Source: Flavobacterium amniphilum
Lineage (GTDB): Bacteria > Bacteroidota > Bacteroidia > Flavobacteriales > Flavobacteriaceae
Direction: 5' to 3'
DNA: 64,000 nt
Assembly (NCBI RefSeq): GCF_023634845.1
Contig: NZ_JAMLJL010000006.1
Coordinates: forward strand, 1 to 64,000
Part shown: piece after piece, positions 50,684-60,041 of the stretch
How positions within the stretch are numbered: position 1 is the stretch's first letter
Layout of the letters: each line of letters begins with the position of its first letter
The notes under the pieces: model-generated
The model's input: only the letters and a program-made list of their open reading frames with translations
The model's database searches: none
What the model was told of the DNA's origin: nothing
Program-made: the position numbers and the translations under genes

Positions 50684-53600
50684 TTATCGCTTCATTGCAA
50701 AATGCGATCTGAATACTTTTTGAAGTGAATTCTCTTCATAGTATACCACAAACCAGTAGTCTGTTGAAGGTAATGGTTGGCCGTTGTAAGTTCCATCCCA
50801 TCCTAATCCGGCAGGTCTGATTACTTTTAACAGTTTTCCTAATCTGTCGAAAATCTCAATCTTAGACTCCACTTGTGAATTTAAGAAACCAATATTCCAG
50901 GTATCGTGAATACCATCACCGTTAGGTGTAAAATATCTTGGGAAGTCAATTACTTCTACCGACTCTGAATACGGATTACATACATTATGTATATCACGTA
51001 CACTTACAGTATGGGTTCCCGGCGTCACATGAGTGAAAACATTACTCGTTTGGTATTGACCGCCGTCCAATTGATATTCATAATTTCCTGCCGGTATCGC
51101 AGTCACTTCAATTGACAATACCTCTGCAAAATAGTTAGAAGTAACGAAAGTCAAATCTGTAGGTGAAGACGATGGCAATACTGTAGCCTGTGCACTCGCA
51201 GAAGAACAGTTTGGAGCCGCAACCGTAGTTGCCACAACACTGTAAGTACCCGGTGCAGTTGCTGTATATGAACTTTGGTTACCAACAGTATTTCCTGCAG
51301 CGTCAGTCCAAACAAATGTATACAATGTTGCACTTAAGTTTGAATCCAATGTATAAGTACTCAATGGTGCATTTGTAGCCGCATCAACACAGATATAACC
51401 CGGAGTCAATGCAATCACAGGTATTGGGTGTATTGTTACCGTAACCTGCTCTATATCGCTACAAGTACCGTTTGAGCTTTTGATATAATAAACACCTCCA
51501 ACTGCCACAGCGTTTGGATTCGTTAATGGTGTTGTTGCCGTAGCATTGGTCCAGTAAGTCAATGTACCACCACCAGTGCTTCCTGCTGTTACCGCAGCTG
51601 CAGTCAAATCAACTGTTGTTGGCGAACAAACAGCAGCAGGATTTGTTATCACTAATACAGGAGTTGTCAACATCGCAGCATTGCTGAATGAAGCTGAAGC
51701 CGCTGATGTACAGCTTGCGTTAGCAGTTGTTACGGTATAATTAGTTCCGATTACCATTCCGTTGATTACACCACCGGCACCGATTGTAGGTCCTGCAGGA
51801 GTAAACACGTAGTTTTGGGTATTCACATAATTTGAAATTGTACTGGTTCCGTTTGCAGTACACGTTGGCGCCACACTTGTAATAGTAGGAACTGCCGGTG
51901 TCGTCAACATAACAGGGTTTCTGAAGGTTACAGATGAAGCTGAAGTACACGTTCCGTTTCCGGCTGTTACCGTGTAATTAGTTCCGGCTGTCATTCCGCT
52001 GATTACTCCTCCTGCCCCAACTGTTGGTCCTGTCGGTGTGAATACATACGTTTGTGCCGCATTGTAATTTGTAACCGTACTTGAACCGTTTGCAGCACAT
52101 GTTGCCGGTGTAGTAGTTACTGTCGGTACTGCCGGTGTTGTTAACATTGCTGCATTACTGAATGAAGCAGAAGCTGCAGAAATACAACTGCCGTTTGCAG
52201 CAGTTACCGTATAACTTGTACCGATTACCATTCCGTTAATTAAACCGGTTGCCGTAACTGTTGGTCCTCCAGGTGTAAATGCATAAGACTGGGTAGAAAC
52301 ATAGTTAGCGATTGTACTGGTTCCGTTTGCAGAACAGGTTGGTGCCACACTTGTAATTGTAGGTACGGTAGGCGTTACCAACATTACAGGATTATTGAAT
52401 GTTGCTGAAGAAGCTGAAGTACAACTTCCGTTTCCTGCTGTTACCGTATAGCCGGTACCGGCTGTCATTCCGCTGATTGCCCCACCCGCTCCAACTGTCG
52501 GACCTGCCGGCGTGAATACATACGTTTGGGCAGCATTATAATTTGTAATCGTACTTGAACCGTTAGCCGCACAAGTTGCCGGTGTAGTCGAAACTGTCGG
52601 AACTGCAGGCGTGGTCAACATCGCTCCATTACTGAATGAAGCTGAAGCAGTTGATGAACAACTTCCATTTCCGGCAATAACTGTATAATTAGTTCCGATA
52701 ACCATACCGCTGATTAACCCTCCTGCTCCTACAGTAGGACCTGCTGGAGTAAAGGTATAGGTTTGGGCTGCATTATAGTTAGCAATTGTACTGGTACCGT
52801 TTGACGTACAATTTGCCGGTACACTTGTAATAGTAGGAACCGCTGGCGTAGATAACATCACCGGATTGTTGAATGATGCTGATGAAGCCGATGTACACGT
52901 TCCGTTTCCTGCTGTAACCGTATAATTAGTTCCTGCAGTCATACCTGTAATTGCTCCTCCGGCTCCTACAACAGGACCTGCCGGCGTGAATACATACGTT
53001 TGGGCAGCATTATAATTTGTAATCGTACTTGAACCGTTAGCCGCACAAGTTGCCGGTGTAGTCGAAACTGTCGGAACTGCAGGCGTGCTCAACATCGCTC
53101 CATTACTGAATGAAGCTGAAGCAGTTGATGAACAACTTCCATTTCCGGCAATAACTGTATAATTAGTTCCGATAACCATACCGCTGATTAACCCTCCTGC
53201 TCCTACAGTAGGACCGGCCGGTGTGAAGGTATACGTTTGTGCAGCGTTATAATTTGAAACTGAACTTGATCCGTTAGCTGAACAAGTAGCAGCAACTGTA
53301 GCAATAGTTGGAACAGCTGGTGTGGTCAACATCACCGGATTGTTGAATGATGCTGAAGAAGCCGATGTACACGTTCCGTTTCCTGCTGTAACCGTATAGT
53401 TCGTTCCCGCAGTCATACCTGTAATTGCTCCTCCGGCTCCTACAACAGGACCTGCCGGGGTAAAGGTATACGTTTGGGCTGCATTATAGTTTGTAACCGT
53501 ACTTGATCCGTTTGCCGCACAAGTTGCCGGTGTAGTCGAAACTGTAGGGACAGCCGGTGTAGTTAACATCGCTGCATTGCTGAATGATGCTGAAGCAGCT

Positions 53601-56584
53601 GAAGTACAACTTCCGTTACCTGCCGTTACCGTATAGTTAGTTCCCAATACCATTCCGCTGATTGCTCCTCCCGCTCCTACCGTTGGACCGGCCGGTGCGA
53701 AGGTATACGTTTGTGCAGCATTATAATTTGAAACCGAACTTGATCCGTTAGCAGAACAAGTAGCAGCAACAGTAGCAATAGTTGGAACAGCTGGTGTTGC
53801 CAACATTGCAGGGTTATTAAATGATACTGATGAGCCTGATGTACAAGTTCCGTCACTTGCGGTTACTGTATAACTTGTACCAACTGTCATTCCCGAAATT
53901 ACTCCTCCTGCACCCACTGTTGGACCAGCTGGTGTGAAAGCATATATTTGGGCTGCATTGTAATTTGTTATAGTAGTTGATCCGTCTGCCGCACAAGTTG
54001 CAGGAGATGAAGCAACTGTCGGTACTGCCGGAGTAGTTGACATCGGTGCATTGCTGAATGAAGCTGATGCTGCCGATGTACAGGTACCACTGGTAGTTGT
54101 TACCGTATAGTTTGTTCCGATTACCATTCCGCTGATTACTCCTCCAGCTCCAACTGTAGGACCAGCCGGTGTGAAGGTATACGTTTGGGCAGCGTTATAG
54201 TTAGAAATCGTGCTTGATCCGGTTGCAACACACGTTGGTGCCGTACTTGCAATAGTTGGAATTGCAGGTGTAACTAACATCACCGGATTATTGAATGATG
54301 CAGACGAAGCAGATGTACAGGTTCCGTCACCGGCTGTAACTGTATAGTTCGTACCTGCTGTCATTCCGCTGATTACTCCTCCTGCCCCAACAGTTGGGCC
54401 TCCCGGTGTAAATGTATAGGTATAAGTTGCGTTATAATTTGTAATAGTACTTGAACCGTCAGCAGCACAAGTAGCAGCTGTGGTTGTAATAGTAGGTACT
54501 GCCGGTGTTGCAAACATAAACGGATTTGTAAATGGTGCAGATGAAGCAGATGTACATGTTGCATTACTTGCTGTTACCGTATAGCTCGTTCCTGTTGTCA
54601 TTCCGCTGATTGCTCCTCCCGCTCCAACTGTTGGACCAGCCGGTGTGAAAGTATACGTCAGTGTCGCATCATAATTAGTAATAACACTTGAACCATTACC
54701 CGAACAAGTAGCTGCCGAAGTAAAAACTGCCGGTATTGCCGGTGTTGTTAACATAACCGGATTAGTGAACGAAGCAGAAGCCGGTGACATACATGTACCG
54801 TTACTTGCCGTAACTGTATAACTGGTTCCTGTTGTCATTCCGGTTATAACCCCTCCCGCACCCACAGTTGGTCCTGCCGGTGTAAAAGTATACGTATAAG
54901 TTCCGTTATAGTTTGTAATGGTAGTAGCACCGTCTGCAGCACAGGTTGCAGCAGTAGTGTTAGTCGTTGGTGCCACAGGTGATGCAATAATCGTAACGTT
55001 CACCGCTGGCGCCGTATAAGACGGACATGATCCCGCTGCCCCTACAAAATAACTTACCGAATAAACGCCCGGTGTACTTCCGTTAGGTGTAATAGCTCCT
55101 GAGTTAGCGTCTATGATTAATCCGGCCGGAGTAGCAGAAAATGTTCCTCCTGAAGTCAATCCTGTCAAAGTAGGACTTTGTGAAGCCGTAAGACTGTCAC
55201 AAAATGGATCAGCATATGAGAAAGTTCCTCCCGGTGCCGATACTAAATTAATGGTAAATGATCTTAAATTAGTACACCCGGTTGTATTCTGGTCTTCAAT
55301 CTCAACCCAAATAGTTTGTGGATAAACCGAAGAAGCAGGTGTATAAGCACCTAAAGTTGCATTTGGTATTAGTGCTCCGGGTACTCCGGCATTATCAACA
55401 TAATACCTGAAAACGAAATCAGCTGCCGGATACGTATCTAACATATAGGCATTCTGATTGATATTAAAAGGTGGTGTACCACACTGAACAATATTTTGCG
55501 GGTTTCTGGTAGGCAATGGTCCTTCAGGGCCAACAGTAACATCTTCCTGAATAACCACCTGGGTACCGTCGCATCGCATATAAGTCGCTACAGCTGTATA
55601 GGTAGTGGAAACAGTTGGGCTTACAGTCAAAGTGTTCTGACCTACTCCAGTACTCACTCCGGGACCTAAAGAAGTAGGACCGTTAAACCATTCAATATTA
55701 ACATTCGATCCTCCCGGTGCACTTGGTGTAAAACGCCAAGCTTCGTTAGTTGCACTCCAGTTTCCGGTATTTCTACCCGGTGGAACAGCAGCTAACGAAC
55801 CGTTCTGGTTCATAATACCAATAACCCCGACTCCACTTCTCCAAGTGTTACATGGGGTTCTTTTATTAACTAAAACGTCAATTGTATTAGTTGTCTCGTA
55901 TAAAATAATCTGGGATGTCTGTAAACCGGCAGCAGCTCCACAACCGAACTGCGGCAATTCGTTAAAGTTGGCCACAAACGCCCTGTTTGGATACGTTCCT
56001 GTAATATAATAAGTAACTCTTTGAATCGCTCCGTTTGTAACCGGAGGAGTTCTGATATCGGTATCCTGGTAAACACCGTAAATCGCATTTCTTTCAATAA
56101 ATGTTGCGCTTGGTATTGGTCCTGTAAGCGCATAATCACAACCGGTTCCTCCAGGGCTTCCTCCCGTAACAGCCGTAGAAGTCGGTAATTCTGTTCCTCC
56201 GGCAGTACCTCCAACCGCTGCAGGGTTAATATTAAAACTTACAATACCGTTTGACCCAACAATTACGTGGGTATAGTTTCTTCCGTAAAAACAAAAAGGA
56301 AACGGTAACGGGACAGACACTGACCAGATATCATCCTCATTTGTGGAGTTAATCTGGGTTCCCGTAGTAAATGAATATTGCGGCGCATACGGAATGGATG
56401 TTACATCATAATTATTCGTATTGGTCGCATAAGTCTGCAAAAAATTTGCCTTAAGACCGGTCGGATCCCCCGCGTTACATATCGGCAAAGGTGCCTCTAT
56501 ATCTATGTAAACAGTGGGGGCATTTTGCCCGTAAGAAAAAAAGCTTATAATTGATAAAAATAATATAAGTAGGTTTCTTTTCAT
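50684..56584 (-). CDS. Giant T9SS-exported repeat protein
   Basis: The 1966-residue product has a signal peptide ending in FFSYGQ. Residues ~20-300 form a nidogen-like N-terminal region (CFYGRNYTHVIVGSNGIVSF, ATFIERNAIYGVYQD). Residues ~530-1640 are 14 repeats of ~79 residues, each with a C-A-x-x-G-S-S-T motif, NYNAAQTYTFTPAGP, GAGGxISGM and YTVTAGNGTC. The last ~95 residues are the gliding-motility-associated type B C-terminal domain (YFTPNGDGIHDTWNIGF, IEIFDRLGKLLKVI, GWDGTYNGQPLPSTDYWFVV), the signal for export by the type IX secretion system. Probably a surface adhesin; the ligand is unknown. Confidence 0.93.
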   Translation of the reverse strand: MKRNLLILFLSIISFFSYGQNAPTVYIDIEAPLPICNAGDPTGLKANFLQTYATNTNNYDVTSIPYAPQYSFTTGTQINSTNEDDIWSVSVPLPFPFCFYGRNYTHVIVGSNGIVSFNINPAAVGGTAGGTELPTSTAVTGGSPGGTGCDYALTGPIPSATFIERNAIYGVYQDTDIRTPPVTNGAIQRVTYYITGTYPNRAFVANFNELPQFGCGAAAGLQTSQIILYETTNTIDVLVNKRTPCNTWRSGVGVIGIMNQNGSLAAVPPGRNTGNWSATNEAWRFTPSAPGGSNVNIEWFNGPTSLGPGVSTGVGQNTLTVSPTVSTTYTAVATYMRCDGTQVVIQEDVTVGPEGPLPTRNPQNIVQCGTPPFNINQNAYMLDTYPAADFVFRYYVDNAGVPGALIPNATLGAYTPASSVYPQTIWVEIEDQNTTGCTNLRSFTINLVSAPGGTFSYADPFCDSLTASQSPTLTGLTSGGTFSATPAGLIIDANSGAITPNGSTPGVYSVSYFVGAAGSCPSYTAPAVNVTIIASPVAPTTNTTAATCAADGATTITNYNGTYTYTFTPAGPTVGAGGVITGMTTGTSYTVTASNGTCMSPASASFTNPVMLTTPAIPAVFTSAATCSGNGSSVITNYDATLTYTFTPAGPTVGAGGAISGMTTGTSYTVTASNATCTSASSAPFTNPFMFATPAVPTITTTAATCAADGSSTITNYNATYTYTFTPGGPTVGAGGVISGMTAGTNYTVTAGDGTCTSASSASFNNPVMLVTPAIPTIASTAPTCVATGSSTISNYNAAQTYTFTPAGPTVGAGGVISGMVIGTNYTVTTTSGTCTSAASASFSNAPMSTTPAVPTVASSPATCAADGSTTITNYNAAQIYAFTPAGPTVGAGGVISGMTVGTSYTVTASDGTCTSGSSVSFNNPAMLATPAVPTIATVAATCSANGSSSVSNYNAAQTYTFAPAGPTVGAGGAISGMVLGTNYTVTAGNGSCTSAASASFSNAAMLTTPAVPTVSTTPATCAANGSSTVTNYNAAQTYTFTPAGPVVGAGGAITGMTAGTNYTVTAGNGTCTSASSASFNNPVMLTTPAVPTIATVAATCSANGSSSVSNYNAAQTYTFTPAGPTVGAGGLISGMVIGTNYTVIAGNGSCSSTASASFSNGAMLSTPAVPTVSTTPATCAANGSSTITNYNAAQTYVFTPAGPVVGAGGAITGMTAGTNYTVTAGNGTCTSASSASFNNPVMLSTPAVPTITSVPANCTSNGTSTIANYNAAQTYTFTPAGPTVGAGGLISGMVIGTNYTVIAGNGSCSSTASASFSNGAMLTTPAVPTVSTTPATCAANGSSTITNYNAAQTYVFTPAGPTVGAGGAISGMTAGTGYTVTAGNGSCTSASSATFNNPVMLVTPTVPTITSVAPTCSANGTSTIANYVSTQSYAFTPGGPTVTATGLINGMVIGTSYTVTAANGSCISAASASFSNAAMLTTPAVPTVTTTPATCAANGSSTVTNYNAAQTYVFTPTGPTVGAGGVISGMTAGTNYTVTAGNGTCTSASSVTFRNPVMLTTPAVPTITSVAPTCTANGTSTISNYVNTQNYVFTPAGPTIGAGGVINGMVIGTNYTVTTANASCTSAASASFSNAAMLTTPVLVITNPAAVCSPTTVDLTAAAVTAGSTGGGTLTYWTNATATTPLTNPNAVAVGGVYYIKSSNGTCSDIEQVTVTIHPIPVIALTPGYICVDAATNAPLSTYTLDSNLSATLYTFVWTDAAGNTVGNQSSYTATAPGTYSVVATTVAAPNCSSASAQATVLPSSSPTDLTFVTSNYFAEVLSIEVTAIPAGNYEYQLDGGQYQTSNVFTHVTPGTHTVSVRDIHNVCNPYSESVEVIDFPRYFTPNGDGIHDTWNIGFLNSQVESKIEIFDRLGKLLKVIRPAGLGWDGTYNGQPLPSTDYWFVVYYEENSLQKVFRSHFAMKR
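51665..54990 (-). repeat. Internal 237-bp tandem repeats, 14 copies in alternating pairs
   Basis: Fourteen copies of a ~79-codon unit lie within the giant exported protein. Odd and even copies differ systematically: odd units carry GMTAGTNYTVTAGNGTC and FNNPVML, even units carry GMVIGTNYTV and FSNAAML. The repeat unit is therefore a dimer of ~158 residues, which suggests growth by duplication of pairs. Copies 7 and 9, and 8 and 10, are almost identical. Boundaries are approximate. Confidence 0.9.
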
Positions 56585-56702
56585 GTTGTAATGTTATTAA
56601 TTTAGTAAAAAACGTCGAAAATTAGTAATTTTTTTGGCAAGTACTAATTTTTTTTGTATTTTTTTAAGAACACATAGCGTTAAAAAAATTCAATATTATG
56701 CG

Positions 56703-56710
56703 TATATTTG
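56703..56710 (+). promoter_or_regulatory. Predicted -7 promoter box of folE
   Basis: TATATTTG matches TAnnTTTG and lies 30 bp before the start at 56741. The gap 56585-56740 is shared with the giant protein gene on the - strand. Confidence 0.7.
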
Positions 56711-56740
56711 CCTGATAAATTAAATCTGTAATACAATATA

Positions 56741-57412
56741 ATGGCTCATAACGAAGATTTTCAAGAAGAAATCGGAAACAATCATATCGCAACAAGTGCT
56801 GTAAACCCTTTACGTAAAGATGCATTTGACAAAACTGATGAAGAAAAAATCGCATTGATTAAAAAAGACGTTGAAAGCATACTTATTACTTTAGGTATGG
56901 ATTTAACAGACGATAGTTTAAGCGGAACACCTAACCGTGTCGCTAAAATGTTTGTTAAAGAAATTTTCGGAGGACTTCACCCTCACAAAAAACCGGGATC
57001 ATCAACCTTCCAAAATCATTACAAATACAATGAAATGCTGGTTGAAAAAAACATCGTGGTTTATTCTACCTGCGAACACCACCTTTTACCCATAATCGGA
57101 CGTGCACACGTGGCTTACATTTCTAACGGCAGTGTTATCGGTTTATCAAAAATGAACCGTATCGTGGACTACTATGCAAAACGCCCACAGGTACAGGAGC
57201 GTTTAACCATGCAGATTGTACAGGAATTACAACGTGTATTGGGTACTGAAGATGTGGCCTGCGTAATTGACGCCAAACACTTATGTGTGAACTCAAGAGG
57301 CATCAAAGACATCGAAAGCAGCACCGTAACTTCAGAATTTGGGGGTAAATTCAAAAACGAAGCGACACGCAAAGAATTCCTGGATTACATTAAATTAGAC
57401 ACTAAATTTTAA
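56741..57412 (+). CDS. folE: GTP cyclohydrolase I
   Basis: The 223-residue product has the family pattern: DSLSGTPNRVAKMFVKEIF, zinc-binding CEHHLLPIIGRAHVAYI (Cys-His; the later Cys is in VACVIDAKHLCVNSRG), PQVQERLTMQI and GLSKMNRIVDYYAKR. It converts GTP to dihydroneopterin triphosphate, the first step of folate and tetrahydrobiopterin synthesis, in the cytoplasm. The N-terminus carries ~30 extra residues, common in this family. The next gene is cysS, 130 bp downstream. Confidence 0.96.
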   Translation: MAHNEDFQEEIGNNHIATSAVNPLRKDAFDKTDEEKIALIKKDVESILITLGMDLTDDSLSGTPNRVAKMFVKEIFGGLHPHKKPGSSTFQNHYKYNEMLVEKNIVVYSTCEHHLLPIIGRAHVAYISNGSVIGLSKMNRIVDYYAKRPQVQERLTMQIVQELQRVLGTEDVACVIDAKHLCVNSRGIKDIESSTVTSEFGGKFKNEATRKEFLDYIKLDTKF

Positions 57413-57542
57413 TTTATAGTCCTGATTACCCAAATTGTTCTAATGACAGTCCAGTCTCTGGCAACTATCATCAATAACAGGGAGGCTAAAAGGCTAATCA
57501 TAACACAGCTTTAGGGTTGTGTCACTAAAAAACGAACTCAAA

Positions 57543-59024
57543 ATGGCATTCTATCAATCTCATACATTACAGGTATACAATACAATTTCAGGAGAAAAGG
57601 AAACCTTCTCTCCCATTCATGAAGGAAATATTGGTATGTATGTATGCGGTCCTACCGTTTACAGTCATGTGCACTTAGGAAACGTACGGACTTTCATGAG
57701 TTTTGATATGATATACCGCTATTTCAACCATTTAGGGTATAATGTGCGTTATGTACGAAACATTACCGATGCCGGACACCTGACCGATGACGGAAATGTG
57801 GATAACGACCGTTTTGTAAAACAAACACGTCTGGAGAAACTGGAGCCGATGGAAGTGGTTCAAAAATATACCGTATACTTCCATAAGGTATTGGATTTAT
57901 TCAATTTCCTGCCTCCAAATATCGAACCGACAGCAACCGGACACATCATCGAACAAATCGAATTGACCCAAAAGTTAATCGAAGACGGTTTTGCCTACGA
58001 AAGCAATGGCTCTGTTTACTTTGATGTTCAGGAATACAATAAAAGGGGAATGAATTACGGCGAACTGAGCAACCGCAATATTGACGAACTATTCGCCAAT
58101 ACCCGCGACTTGGACGGCCAGAATGAAAAGAAAAACCCGCAGGATTTTGCGCTGTGGAAAAGTGCTTCACCGGCCCATATCATGCGTTGGAACTCTCCCT
58201 GGGGAGAAGGTTTCCCGGGATGGCACCTGGAGTGTACTGCCATGAGCACTAAATATTTAGGCGAAACGTTCGATATTCACGGTGGCGGAATGGACTTGAA
58301 ATTCCCGCACCATGAATGTGAAATCGCACAGGGTAAAGCCCGCAACGGTGTGGAACCGGTAAAATACTGGATGCATACCAATATGCTTACCATGAACGGT
58401 CTTCGTATGAGTAAGTCAACCGGTAATTTTATTTTACCAATGGAACTGATTAACGGTGACAATGATTTCTTCGAAAAAGCATTCAGCCCAAGCATTGTGC
58501 GTTTCTGCTTCATGCAGGCGCATTACCGCAGTGTATTGGATATTTCCAATGAAGCTATGGTAGCCAGTGAAAAAGGGTTTGCCCGTTTAATGGAAGGTAT
58601 CAAATTAACTGATAGTTTACCGGTATCGGCCAATTCATCTGTGGATATTGAAAAATGGAAGCAATCGTGCTACGATGCCATGAATGATGATTTCAATACG
58701 CCTATTTTAATCGCCCAATTATTCGAAGGTATCCGCTACATCAATTTAATCAACGATAAAAAGGAAACGATTACCGAAGCGGATCTGGCCACATTAAAAG
58801 AAACGCTTTCTGTATTTGTTTTTGATATATTGGGTATCCGAAACGAAGCGGAAACCGCGAATAATTCGGATAAGTTAAGCGGTGTTGTGGAAATGCTGAT
58901 TAAAATGCGTAACGAAGCCCGTGCCAATAAAAACTGGGCCTTATCTGATGAAATCAGGGATCAGCTGGCCGAACTGGACATCATCCTGAAAGATGGTAAA
59001 GAAGGTACTACTTTTACGTTTTAA
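57543..59024 (+). CDS. cysS: Cysteine-tRNA ligase
   Basis: The start at 57543 ([15 protein letters not shown]) is preferred; a GTG at 57519 would add eight residues. The 493-residue product has the HIGH-type motif ([12 protein letters not shown]), a zinc-site Cys in MYVCGPTVY, the second zinc ligands in [13 protein letters not shown] and HHECEIAQ, and the KMSKS-type [13 protein letters not shown]. It charges tRNA-Cys. Length and motifs are normal. It lies downstream of folE and ends at a terminator. Confidence 0.96.
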   Translation: MAFYQSHTLQVYNTISGEKETFSPIHEGNIGMYVCGPTVYSHVHLGNVRTFMSFDMIYRYFNHLGYNVRYVRNITDAGHLTDDGNVDNDRFVKQTRLEKLEPMEVVQKYTVYFHKVLDLFNFLPPNIEPTATGHIIEQIELTQKLIEDGFAYESNGSVYFDVQEYNKRGMNYGELSNRNIDELFANTRDLDGQNEKKNPQDFALWKSASPAHIMRWNSPWGEGFPGWHLECTAMSTKYLGETFDIHGGGMDLKFPHHECEIAQGKARNGVEPVKYWMHTNMLTMNGLRMSKSTGNFILPMELINGDNDFFEKAFSPSIVRFCFMQAHYRSVLDISNEAMVASEKGFARLMEGIKLTDSLPVSANSSVDIEKWKQSCYDAMNDDFNTPILIAQLFEGIRYINLINDKKETITEADLATLKETLSVFVFDILGIRNEAETANNSDKLSGVVEMLIKMRNEARANKNWALSDEIRDQLAELDIILKDGKEGTTFTF

Positions 59025-59030
59025 TATATA

Positions 59031-59055
59031 AACCCGCTGAATGGCGGGTTTTTTA
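59031..59055 (+). terminator. Intrinsic terminator after cysS
   Basis: AACCCGC and GCGGGTT form a 7-bp stem around TGAATG, followed by TTTTTATT. Confidence 0.9.
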
Positions 59056-59111
59056 TTGGGTGTTGGTATGTGTGTCAGTAGCAACTTACTTCCCTATGAT
59101 CAATATATTTG

Positions 59112-59142
59112 ACCCAGTCAGGGTTTGGAACCCTGACTGGGT
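59112..59142. repeat. REP-like perfect hairpin
   Basis: ACCCAGTCAGGGTT and AACCCTGACTGGGT form a perfect 14-bp stem around TGG, with no T-tract. It lies 60 bp downstream of the cysS terminator. This looks like a repetitive extragenic palindrome. Confidence 0.75.
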
Positions 59143-59169
59143 TGACGGACGTTAAAAGCTTACTTTTAC

Positions 59170-59197
59170 CCCAACAGCGGTTGGAGACCCTGTTGGC
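59170..59197. repeat. Second REP-like palindrome
   Basis: CCAACAG and CTGTTGG arms (59171-59177 and about 59190-59196, one base offset) enclose CGGTTGGAGACC. It is less perfect than the element at 59112-59142 and lies 30 bp after it. Confidence 0.5.
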
Positions 59198-59432
59198 GGT
59201 TGGTGGAATTGGGATTTTTCAGGAATACTCTTTTAGTCTGAGCATATTCCTGTTTCTAAAATTGTTAAGTCAATCTTACGATTAAATAAAAAACTACAAC
59301 TTTTTAGGGCTGCAGTTTTATTTGTTTTCCTCTCTTTTTGGGTAGGGATTGCACTCAAAGCTTTAGCCGAACTGACGAAGTAAATCCACTCGATCGGTTG
59401 CTCGACAGGAACACCTTGAAAAAGTTAAGAAT

Positions 59433-60041
59433 TTAGGGCTTACAATAAATGTAAACACCATCTACTCCTGCTTCTTTGCATCCATTAATGAATGAAGAAA
59501 TAAACCACAAGATCTGTATAACTTCATTTCTTTCTGCAAAAGCTTCAGCATCTCGTAATTGCTGAAGCTTAATTTCTAAACCGCTTTTTGAGATAAAATT
59601 CAGGGCTAGATAAACTTCTCTTTGATGATTAGGTTCTAATATGGTACTCCTAAATCGGTCTGTGAAATCAATTATTGAATTACCTTTGCGTAACCTTCTA
59701 ATTTGTGTTTGAAAGCCATCGTTATTGTAATTACTATCCCAGAATGCTTGTTTTGAAGCTAATTGAAAATCCTGTGGCATTAGGTTTCCTAAATTTTTTA
59801 GGGCTTGTCCAACAATATCTTGAAAAGCAGATGCTGAATAATTTACGTTTTTATATTTTGAATGAATGAACTGTATTTTATTTCCACTGATACTAATATG
59901 ATCAGCCCATTCTTTTCCGAAATCATCACAAACTAAATATTCTGAGTCTTGTAAAAATATGTCTTCGACAATACTAAAAACTGATGAAGGGGGTGAAATT
60001 GGTAGAAGTCGCCGAAAATGTACCTTTTTCACTATTTGCAT
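59433..60041 (-). CDS. C-terminal part of frame-split defence-operon protein
   Basis: The 202-residue reading frame overlaps the upstream frame by 68 bp. From residue ~17 (PSSVFSIVEDIFLQDSEYLV) the sequence runs on naturally from the other frame. YLVCDDFGKEWADHISI, then IQFIHSKYK and SASAFQDIVGQALKNLGN, form a motif series found in conflict-associated proteins; the D-x-I...HxK spacing is compatible with a nuclease-like core, which is an inference. If the frames are joined at the C5 run the product is about 605 residues. As a separate protein it would lack a normal start context. Confidence 0.55.
   Translation of the reverse strand: MQIVKKVHFRRLLPISPPSSVFSIVEDIFLQDSEYLVCDDFGKEWADHISISGNKIQFIHSKYKNVNYSASAFQDIVGQALKNLGNLMPQDFQLASKQAFWDSNYNNDGFQTQIRRLRKGNSIIDFTDRFRSTILEPNHQREVYLALNFISKSGLEIKLQQLRDAEAFAERNEVIQILWFISSFINGCKEAGVDGVYIYCKP

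Larger units (their letters stand above)
59056..59432. other. Non-coding junction next to the defence-like operon
   Basis: No gene is visible in this gap. It holds a TATATTTG box (59104-59111), two palindromic elements (59112-59142 and ~59170-59197), a GGACGTT motif as in the spacers near 900 and 2540, and a mixed-composition stretch to 59432. The junction may mark the edge of an acquired block. Confidence 0.4.

Noticed and set aside
55113..55325. 70-codon + strand frame inside the giant T9SS protein gene
   Set aside because: Antisense shadow of the long - strand gene with no start signal.
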